Source of the DNA: Paulinella micropora
Lineage: Eukaryota > Cercozoa > Imbricatea > Euglyphida
DNA length: 29,232 bases
Assembly: GCA_009731375.1 (NCBI GenBank)
Contig: BJOX01000098.1
Span: forward strand, 534,186 to 563,417
Reading direction: 5' to 3'
Part shown: positions 19,551-29,232 of the stretch, one piece after another
Position numbering within the stretch: the stretch's first letter is position 1
Layout of the letters: each line of letters starts with the position of its first letter
Notes under the pieces: generated by a model
What the model saw: the letters and a program-made list of their open reading frames with translations, nothing else
What the model was told of the DNA's origin: nothing
Databases searched by the model: none
Made by a program: the position numbers and the translations under genes

Positions 19551-19983
19551 CGGGGCGGATGTAGGGGGCCAGCTGCTCAGTGCTCCGGCCTAAAACCAAA
19601 CCCCCTATAACGACGGTTTTGTGTCTGCCGTTGATCGCGCGCTGCGCAAGGGCTAAACAGGCGACCATCTCCCGACCGGGGCCGTGATGCAAAGGGTTGA
19701 TGAAGTCGAGGTTGTAGACGGTAACTCACTGCGAGCATGAACTCCCGAAACCTTGGCTTGGTCATGACATCATCTCCTTATGGCACACGCCCCTTGGGGA
19801 GTGTTTTTAGTGGTTTTTCCCGTACAGTTCAAGGGCTCGGCTACCTTTCGGCTTGAACTGGGCATGAGCACCAACCCGAGCTGATGGTTGGTGTGCAGCT
19901 TGTGAGGTGCTGAGAGTTCCTGCCCGGGGGTAGTATAAGAGGCTTATGGCTTTTACAGCTATGCCACGCCCATAGATTAAACA

Positions 19984-19985
<2 letters not shown>
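19551..19985 (+). mobile_element. Insertion island, family K copy 2
   Basis: About 435 bp, alignable over both ends with 15949-16758 and, at its start, with the minus strand of 2925-2965. It ends GCCCATAGATTAAACATATC against (TATC)n. It contains two hairpins near the 3' end: CAGTTCAAG/CTTGAACTG (19825-19860) and CACCAACC/GGTTGGTG (19869-19893). No coding domain seen. Confidence 0.6.
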
Positions 19986-20053
<68 letters not shown>

Positions 20054-20054
20054 C

Positions 20055-20343
20055 CGCGTCCCATCGCCGTTGGGCCTGCTGAGCAACGCGGCGCACAGCC
20101 AAGTCTATCTCCACCAATAACTCGCTGCATTCGCTGCGGACTGTTTGGACTTCCTCGAACTTGCAGCAACAAATGGCAGCCACCGCACGCAGGGAGCCGC
20201 CCAGCCCTGTGAACTCCTGGACTTGGAAGCCCTTGATATCGGCATCACTGTCATCACTGGTCTCGGAGGAGGTTTGTGCTGTCCGCGATGGTTGGCTATC
20301 TACCCCGAACAGCCGCTTACGCCACTCCGCCAGCTGCTGCGAC
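20055..20343 (-). CDS. Exon 6 of the large minus-strand gene
   Basis: 1 nt plus 96 codons: acceptor ATACATAG (phase 2), donor GACGCG|GTAGAT (phase 0), the donor being the first bases of the (GATA)n array. It reads SQQLAEWRKRLFGVDSQPS, then a Ser/Thr/Asp-rich acidic stretch (TSSETSDDSDADIK) that could be a phosphorylated linker. A helical part with a Cys triplet (AAICCCKFEEVQ) and a charged helix ending QQAQRRWDA follow. Confidence 0.8.
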
Positions 20344-20352
20344 CTATGTATG

Positions 20353-20383
<31 letters not shown>

Positions 20384-20550
20384 CGGGTGTGCAAAAAGTC
20401 TCGATACACTTTCTATGTGTGTGTGTGTGTGTGTGTGTGGTTTTTTTTTTTATTATTACACACATACAAACACACACACACTGCTGCTTCCAGAAAATCT
20501 TTTGATATTTTATTATATATGCATGCATCCCTCCTGAAAAAAAAAAAAAA

Positions 20551-20597
<47 letters not shown>

Positions 20598-20664
20598 TAA
20601 TAATAATAATAACAATAATAATAACAATAATGATGATAATAATAATTATTTTATGTGTGTAGAC
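20344..20664. other. Intron of TATG, GT, AC and (AAT)n repeats
   Basis: TATG array next to the acceptor, (GT)n, T10, an A-tract and (AAT)n 20552-20645. Minus-strand frames through it are repeat translations. Confidence 0.85.
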
Positions 20665-21534
20665 CCTATCTCGCCCAATTGGTGCAGCGCCAAGTTGAGT
20701 TCTAGGATCTGAGAATCCACGTGCAGAGCCATGTTGGCATTCTGGTACACTTGCCACAGCGTGAATACGTCCTGGACCAGCCGGGCCGCCGGTTCTTTCT
20801 CCAGGCGGACTGCTAACCCTTTGTCCTTCACGCGCGCAGCACAGGCAGCGAGCAGTTTACACAAGCGGGCGACGCACCGCTCGTACCAGCGCATGGCCTC
20901 TGCGAACGAGACCCCCGTGGTGGGATGTTGAACCTTTGCCGTGCCGTGTGTTTCCATTGCCGCCAGTTGCTTCAGGTCTGCCAGCGCGGCTTCCAAGACA
21001 TCGATGGTCTGGCCTTCTGGTAACGCGGGCTTGGCTGTGAGCTCTGCCATGGCCTCGGGACCCTTGAAGCCGCTGGGAAAGGGCTCACTCGTCAGAATCT
21101 CTTCCGCCATAGCAAATTTTTGCTCCTCCAGCGTGCCAATGACCCGCATCGCTATATCAAACTGGATTTGCAGGCGTTCCATCAGTCCGCGCAGCGAGTT
21201 GTAGTAGTCCTCCGCCACGCCCTTCCGCAGGAAGCCGTACAAATGATGGTGCACTTGCTGCATGCGGTCCAAGCTGCCTGCCACTGTCGCAACGGGCTGC
21301 TTGCTGTCCTTGGCTGCCTCGCCAAGTTCTAGCATGTGGTCCTCCAGCTCCTTCTTGGCGTTTTCGAAAGCGCGTCGCCGGTCGCCCGTCACGTGCTTGG
21401 AGAGACAGTTCATGTCTTTCAAGGCCAGCAGTTGTTTAGCCACTTGGTAGTTCTCGCTCGCCAGACTACTGTGCAAACTTTTCAGCTGACTATCAAAGGC
21501 TGCTTCAACTTTCCCGCTGATCTCCGTATACTTT
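20665..21534 (-). CDS. Exon 5, largest exon of the minus-strand gene
   Basis: 1 nt plus 289 codons plus 2 nt: acceptor GCATACAG (phase 2), donor GAGATAGG|GTCTAC (phase 2). It opens KYTEISGKVEAAFDSQLKSL and stays helical, with motifs such as KHVTGDRRRAFENAKKELED and LMERLQIQFDIAMRVIG. A short loop follows (EPFPSGFKGPEAM), then more helices (LKQLAAMETHG; RWYERCVARLCKLLAAC). No signal peptide, membrane segment or catalytic signature is visible. A scaffold or coiled-coil role fits but is inference. Confidence 0.85.
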
Positions 21535-21611
21535 CTGTATGCATGTACGTGTGTTTGTATGTATGTATAAATGAATGTATATATGTGCGTGTATTTATCA
21601 ATGTATGTCAC

Positions 21612-21729
21612 CCTTCCAGGACGGGCAGGCCCGTGCCCTCCATGAGGCCTTGCAGCACATCAAGCTTCTGCTCCAGCGCCTTGAAATTGCCGTTGTCTAG
21701 ATGATCTTCACTTTCGAACAAGAGGTTGC
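21612..21729 (-). CDS. Exon 4 of the large minus-strand gene
   Basis: 2 nt plus 38 codons plus 2 nt: acceptor CAACTATAG (phase 1), donor TGGAAGG|GTGACA (phase 2). It reads NLLFESEDHLDNGNFKALEQ, then KLDVLQGLMEGTGLPVLE. Both phases match the neighbours, which fixes the donor at the third G. The 77-bp intron to exon 5 is the shortest but one in the gene and mostly TATG-like. Confidence 0.75.
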
Positions 21730-21738
21730 CTATAGTTG

Positions 21739-21770
21739 ATTAGATAGATAGATTGATAGATATATAAGAC

Positions 21771-21864
<94 letters not shown>

Positions 21865-22074
21865 GGATAGATAGATAGATAGATAGATATACAGATGGAT
21901 AGATAGATATATAGATAGGTAGGTAGATAGGTAGGTAGGTAGATAGGTAGGTAGATAGGTAGGTAGATAGGTAGGTAGATAGGTAGGTAGATAGGTAGGT
22001 AGATAGGTAGGTAGATAGGTAGGTAGATAGGTAGGTAGATAGGTAGGTAGGTAGATAGATAGATAGATAGATAT

Positions 22075-22140
<66 letters not shown>

Positions 22141-22180
22141 TAGATAGGTAGGTAGGTAGGTAGGTAGGTAGGTAGGTAGG

Positions 22181-22241
<61 letters not shown>

Positions 22242-22262
22242 CAATAGATAAATAGATAGATG

Positions 22263-22303
<41 letters not shown>

Positions 22304-23161
22304 GTAGATAGATAGAGAGATAGATAGATAGACTAGATAGACTAGATAGAATAAATTAGTTAGATTAGATAGATTAGATAGATTAGATTAGATAGATTAG
22401 ATAGATTAGATAGATTGGATAGATTGGATAGATTAGATAGATTAGATAGATTAGATAGATTAGATAGATAGATTAGATAGATAGATTAGATAATTAGATA
22501 GATTAGATAGATAGATTAGATAGATAGATTAGATAGATTAGATAGATAGATTAGATAGATTAGATAGGTTAGATAGATTAGATAGATTAGATAGATTAGA
22601 TAGATTAGATAGATTAGATAGATTAGATTGGATTAGATTGGATCAGATTCGAGATCAGATTAGATCAGATTAGATCAGATTAGATCAGATTAGATCAGAT
22701 TAGATCAGATTAGATCAGATTAGATCAGATTAGATGAGATTATATGAGATTAGATTAGATTAGATTAGATTAGATTAGATTAGATTAGATTAGATCAGAT
22801 TAGATCAGATTAGATCAGATTAGATCAGATTAGATCAGATTAGATTAGATTAGATTAAATTAGCTTAGCTTAGATTTAGATTTAGATTTAGATTAGATTT
22901 AGATTTAGATTTAGATTTAGATTTAGATTTAGATTTAGACTTAGATTTAGACTTAGATTTAGATTTAGATTTAGATGAGATGAGATGAGATGAGATGAGA
23001 TGAGATGAGATGAGATAAGTTGAGATAAGATGAGATAAGATGAGATAAGATGAGATTAGATTAGATTAGATGAGATTAGATTAGATTAGATTAGATTGGA
23101 TAGATTGGATAGATTGGATAGATTAGATAGATTAGATAGATTAGATAGATTACATAGATTA
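21739..23161. repeat. 1.4-kb array with drifting repeat unit
   Basis: Plus strand passes from GATA (21770-21900), GATAGGTAGGTA (21915-22060), GATA and GGTA blocks, TTAGATAGA (22340-22620), the 10-mer AGATCAGATT (22640-22735 and 22790-22850), TTAGA, TTTAGA (22870-22975), TGAGA (22976-23020) and GAGATAA, back to TAGATTGGA by 23100. No exon inside. Confidence 0.95.
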
Positions 23162-23612
23162 GATGAGATTTCGCGAAAGAAAATGTTTGCAAAGGAAACA
23201 CAGTTTCACATCAAACAGCAAATTTTGTACTGTGCAGGATGGGAATAACGGGTAGACTGTGTTCTCAAAAAAGAAGAGAAGGGTAGGTGGTTGAAGAAAA
23301 AGATAACCAGGAATGGAGAGGAGAACAAGGAAGAAGAGAAAGAAAAGGAAGCCGTTGAAGCCGCTAATCCAAGTGTTTTGAGCGCCGTAAGCTTGCGCAA
23401 GCTACAACGATCACATTAGGCCTAAACCCCCGAAGGGACCGGCTATGCAACACTGGACAGCTCTGACGGAAGGTAGTCGCCGCTGACGGACTAGAGGAAG
23501 ATTAGTCCAATTTTTGACCGCGCAAGAGCGATAGATCGCGAATGAGCAAATGAGCTACACAAGATGATAGCTTGAAGCAGAGGGCTTTAGATTGGGAGTA
23601 CGAAAAACCCAT
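23162..23612 (-). mobile_element. R2-like non-LTR retrotransposon, 5'-truncated copy B
   Basis: About 450 bp on the minus strand covering the last 50 or so codons of the element ORF (indels break the frame) and the whole 3' UTR. It starts at CATGGGTTTTTCG directly after (CTAT)n and ends GCGAAATCTCATC against CTAATC/CTATC. It aligns along its length with 27205-27668. Confidence 0.8.
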
Positions 23613-23613
23613 G

Positions 23614-23672
<59 letters not shown>

Positions 23673-23901
23673 CGAGGTGACCTCGGGTCGATCGCAGCAC
23701 ACAATACAGACATACGCACATATGTATACATACATACATACATACATACATACATACATGCATACTACATACATGAATACATGCATACATACACACATAT
23801 ATACACACCGCATTGGTTGGACACATACATACATACATACATACATACATGCATACTACATACATGCATACATGCATACAAACATATACATATATACACA
23901 C
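23613..23901. repeat. (GATA)n plus a duplicated exon/intron junction
   Basis: GATA 23613-23672, about 40 bp of complex sequence, then TACA repeats. About 65 bp is present twice in tandem (23760-23823 and 23851-23916, period about 91). The second contains the last 15 nt of exon 3 with its donor, the first an intact copy of both (23809-23823). Confidence 0.7.
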
Positions 23902-24151
23902 CGCATTGGTTGGACAAGGCGGTGTTGTTCTCTTGCGAAATAGGAATCGTCCGAAGTAGTTTGGCGGTGTTGTTCTCTTGCGAAATAGGAATCGTCCGAA
24001 GTAGTTTTTCTCTGGGAATGGGCTGCTTCTTCAACAGAAGGTCCAGGTAGTGGGCGGGCTCGGTGGGCGGGTGCGGGAAAAGGATACAATCCTCCTTTAC
24101 GCGTTCGCAAACCTCTAGCAGGGTGTCCATCAAATACTTCAGATCCGCTGC
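23902..24151 (-). CDS. Exon 3 of the large minus-strand gene
   Basis: 83 codons plus 1 nt: acceptor GTGCCTAG (phase 0), donor AATGCG|GTGTGT (phase 1). It reads AADLKYLMDTLLEVCERVKE, then a Pro-rich turn (FPHPPTEPAHY) and LDLLLKKQPIP. A perfect 45-bp tandem duplication (23918-23962 and 23963-24007) repeats the 15 residues KLLRTIPISQENNTA in frame, an evidently recent event since the units are identical. Confidence 0.75.
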
Positions 24152-24802
24152 CTAGGCACATAATACATATATATATATATATATGATCATTTATGTGTTG
24201 CGGACCTGTCCATTCGTTTATTAAATACAAGCACAGACAAGACGAAAAACACACCTATGTTTTACAAAAACACACCTTTGTTTCACGAAAACACACATTT
24301 CTTTAACAACTAATTCAACAAACAAAGCACACTAAGAGAGATTTAGACGAAATAACAACAAAATCATATTTAAACGAAGTTTAATATATATTTTTATGAA
24401 ATATATATACATGTATGCATAACGTAACATAACGACATACATTCTCATACATACATACATGTATGAATACGAATACTGCTTCATGCAATCTAATACGAAA
24501 ACTAATTACTAATACTAATACTAATACTAATACTAATCACACTAATACTAATACTAATTGCACTAATACTAATACTAATTACACTAATACTAATACTACT
24601 TACACTAATACTAATACTAATTACACTAATACTAATACTAGTTACACTAATACTAATACTAGTTACACTAAAACTAATTAAAGTAATACTGATACTAATA
24701 CTGATACTAGTACAAGTACTAATACTAATACTAATACTAATACTAATACTAATACTAATACTAATACTAATGCTGATACTAATATCGATGTCCATCACTG
24801 AC
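24152..24802. repeat. Intron with AT-rich sequence and (ACTAAT)n
   Basis: TA run, AT-rich sequence with a three-fold AAAACACACC repeat (24244-24300), then an ACTAAT hexamer array with ACACTAAT variants (24500-24780). No exon seen. Confidence 0.8.
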
Positions 24803-25082
24803 CTCCTGGTCGCTAATTTGTAGCTCGTGATAGTCGAGGGTGGACACCACTTCCTTCAGCACATGCAACACGTTGCAAACCGCCACGTCCTTGTTCTCGT
24901 CCAAATGGGTAAAGAAGATGGTTAGATGGGCCGGGTAGTAGTCTTGTATGGGATAGAACCAGTCGTTCAGGACTCTCACGACCTGCACCATATTCCTAGC
25001 CCTGCGACCGCAGTTAGACATTCGCACTTGGTACAAGTTAGAGACCGGATAACCCGGTAAATTTTGGTCGCTAAAGTAACGG
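24803..25082 (-). CDS. Exon 2 of the large minus-strand gene
   Basis: 1 nt plus 93 codons: acceptor GTTAGTAG (phase 2; GTTAG three bases earlier also works), donor CAGGAG|GTCAGT (phase 0). It reads RYFSDQNLPGYPVSNLYQVR, then MSNCGRRARNMVQVVRVLND and IFFTHLDENKDVAVCNVL. If exon 1 is wrong, translation could start at the internal ATG at 25019-25021. Family not recognised. Confidence 0.7.
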
Positions 25083-25407
25083 CTACTAACGACTATATTG
25101 CAGTGATATCACGGTGCCATTGGCTAACTGTGCACATCATGCACACCGCACAAGCTGCACATATACGATAATATGCCTAATACCCTGACATTTTTTGGTT
25201 TTGTTTTTGTTGTTTTTTTGTTTTTTTGTTTTCGTTTGTTTGTTTGTTTGTTTGTGTATGTGTGTTTTCTTGTTATTTGTTTGTTTGCTTGTTTATTTGT
25301 TTGTTGTTCTTGTTATTGTTGTTGTCGTCGTTTTTGAGGAACAGACTTGATATCCTTTTTGCAACGAGAGGAGAAAATCTCTCTTTCCTGCGTGTGGGTT
25401 CCTACGC

Positions 25408-25467
<60 letters not shown>

Positions 25468-25710
25468 ATCTGTCTATCTACTTCTCTATCTCTCGATTCT
25501 CCATCTCTCCATCTCTCCGTCTCTCCATCTCTCCGTCTCTCCATCTCTCGATTTTCCGTTTCTCCATCTCTCCATCTCTCTCTCTCTCTCTCTCCACCTC
25601 TCCATCTCTCTCTCCACCTCTCCATCTCTCTCTCCATCTACATCTCTACATCTCTCCCAACTCTATGTCTATCCATTCATCCATCCATCCATCCATCCAT
25701 CCATCCATCC

Positions 25711-25761
<51 letters not shown>

Positions 25762-25786
25762 CATCTATCTATCCATCTATCTATCC

Positions 25787-25871
<85 letters not shown>

Positions 25872-25900
25872 AGCTTATCTCTATCCTTCTATCCATCTAC

Positions 25901-25957
<57 letters not shown>

Positions 25958-26070
25958 CATCCATCCATCCGTCCATCCGTCCATACTTCCGTCCATCCGT
26001 CCATACGTCCGTCCATCCGTCCATACGTCCGTCCATCCGTCCATACGTCCGTCCATCCATCCATCTATCC

Positions 26071-26156
<86 letters not shown>

Positions 26157-26158
26157 CT
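25083..26158. repeat. Intron 1, right part of (GTTT)n and (CTAT)n
   Basis: About 110 bp of unique sequence, (GTTT)n 25195-25345, 60 bp unique, then CTAT with CTCCAT (25500-25650), CCAT and CGTCCATC (25965-26060) variants. The YLSIYLSI frame of 314 codons is a repeat translation. Confidence 0.9.
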
Positions 26159-26236
26159 GTAGATGGATAGATAGATAGATAGATGGATAGATAGATAGAT
26201 AGACAGACAGATAGACAGACAGACAGACAGATAGAC

Positions 26237-26279
<43 letters not shown>
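26159..26279. repeat. (GATA)n head-to-head with (CTAT)n
   Basis: At 26159-26164 (CTGTAGATGG) the array switches from (CTAT)n to (GATA)n, giving a palindrome with more than 100 bp per arm. GACA variants lie at 26200-26240. The retrotransposon ORF begins at its right edge. Confidence 0.9.
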
Positions 26280-28215
<1,936 letters not shown>

Positions 28216-28275
28216 CTGGTCACGGTGAGTTCGTGGATATTGATCAACAGGACCGGTCGCGCGCTCTTCACTAAC
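28216..28275 (-). CDS. Exon 1 seen here of the large minus-strand gene
   Basis: 1 nt plus 19 codons plus 2 nt: acceptor TTACTTTAG (phase 2), donor GTGACCAG|GTCTTT (phase 2). It reads [19 protein letters not shown]. It is an island of complex sequence in repeats, is bounded by splice signals, and its exit phase fits exon 2. Being short, it is less certain than the others. Earlier exons would lie outside the window. Confidence 0.5.
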
Positions 28276-28413
28276 CTAAAGTAAATATGGATGTGTATGT
28301 ACATGTGTATCTGTACCTTATTTGCATATGCATATGCATATGCATATGTATATGTATTGTGTATATGTGTATGTGTATGTATGTGTATATGTATGTGTAT
28401 ATGTATGTGTATG

Positions 28414-28455
<42 letters not shown>

Positions 28456-28861
28456 ATATGTATATGTATATGTATATATATATATGTATATATATATACA
28501 TGTTATATATATATATATATTTCTATATATATATGTATGTATATGTATATATATATATATGTATATATGCATATATATATGTACATGTATATGTACATGT
28601 ACATGTATGTGTGCATGTCTATGTACATGTATATATGTACATGTATATGTAGATGTATATGTAGATGTAGATGTAGATGCATATATATGTACATGTATAT
28701 GTATATGTACATGTATATGTAGATGTACATGTAGATGTACATGTACATGTATATGTACATGTGCATGTATATGTACATGTATATGTACATGTATATGTAC
28801 ATGTATATGTATATGTATATGTATGTGTATGTGTATATGTATGTGTATATGTATATGTATG

Positions 28862-28904
<43 letters not shown>

Positions 28905-29000
28905 TTATATGTATATGTATGTGTATATGTATGTGTATATGTTTGTGTATGTGTATATGTATGTGTATATGTATGTATGTGTATATGTATATGTATATGA

Positions 29001-29046
<46 letters not shown>

Positions 29047-29107
29047 ATACATATATATATATGTAGTATATGTATATGTATACGTATATGTATATGTTGT
29101 ATATGCA

Positions 29108-29170
<63 letters not shown>
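28276..29170. repeat. (TATATG)n hexanucleotide array and (ATT)n
   Basis: About 800 bp of TATATG with GTGTAT, TACATG and TAGATG variants (28320-29100), then (ATT)n 29109-29170. Frames on both strands translate the repeat only. Confidence 0.9.
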
Positions 29171-29232
29171 GGACACCGTGATAGCCCAGTGGTCAAGTTC
29201 TACCATCTGGGCCCTGTCGCCAGTTCGATTCC
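29171..29232 (+). mobile_element. tRNA-derived SINE, copy 4 (truncated by window edge)
   Basis: Starts GGACACCGTGATAGCCC right after (ATT)n, with A-box TAGCCCAGTGG and the start of the B-box AGTTCGATTCC at the window end. Same 5' junction as the other copies but on the plus strand, i.e. antisense to the host gene. Confidence 0.8.

Noticed and set aside
21739-23161. Possible CRISPR array or telomere (TTAGA, TTTAGA units)
   Set aside because: There are no unique spacers between repeats, and the units are not the canonical TTAGGG or TTTAGGG; they grade into GATA repeats.
24500-24780. TACTAAT repeats as a branch-point cluster
   Set aside because: They resemble the branch-point consensus only on the plus strand, while the gene is on the minus strand; they are a hexamer microsatellite.
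25226-26170. Frames of 100-350 codons reading [23 protein letters not shown] or SFFLSFFL across the window
   Set aside because: They are translations of tetra-, tri-, penta-, hexa- or tetranucleotide repeats, open in several frames at once because the unit lacks stops. No coding evidence.

Overview
The window is eukaryotic nuclear DNA from a draft assembly. Evidence is a chain of short coding islands bounded by GT-AG splice signals, tRNA-derived SINE copies, non-LTR retrotransposon fragments, large microsatellite blocks and four N gaps (9444-9453, 9916-9925, 10491-10862, 11230-11574). I cannot name the organism; a protist or alga is only a guess. Nothing bacterial is present (no operons, ribosome-binding-site-led genes or CRISPR).

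One gene appears to fill almost the whole window on the minus strand. Reading right to left I can chain 19 exons: 28216-28275, 24803-25082, 23902-24151, 21612-21729, 20665-21534, 20055-20343, 18056-18190, 17519-17704, 17101-17290, 15456-15514, 15347-15376, 14570-14758, 13225-13373, 12157-12250, 7465-8088, 6591-6830, 5403-5510, 4157-4297 and 818-948. Each junction is GT-AG and every donor phase matches the next acceptor phase. Together they give about 4.14 kb (about 1380 codons) with no in-frame stop and are open at both ends. The protein is mostly alpha-helical and rich in Glu, Lys, Gln, Leu and Ala. I do not recognise the family.

Everything between the exons is intron, about 85% of the gene span. 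It is made of tetranucleotide (GATA/TATC), hexanucleotide (TATATG, ACTAAT), pentanucleotide (TATGT), trinucleotide (AAT, AGT) and dinucleotide arrays. Set in these arrays are mobile-element islands. Three copies of an R2-like non-LTR retrotransposon with a restriction-like endonuclease, one keeping about 360 codons of its ORF, and at least five other high-complexity islands all sit in (TATC)n with the same polarity. Four copies of a tRNA-derived SINE all sit in (AAT)n.

The most unusual part is 3.1-5.1 kb. Five decayed copies of the start of the last exon lie upstream of it. Three look like complete, symmetric 48-nt mini-exons (acceptor, open frame, GTAT donor), all phase 0-0. Beside them a 30-40 bp exon-end-like motif occurs six times, three in each orientation, and one copy spans the acceptor of the exon at 4157-4297. 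Further right, an exon/intron junction and a 45-bp in-frame coding segment are each tandemly duplicated near 23.8-24.0 kb.
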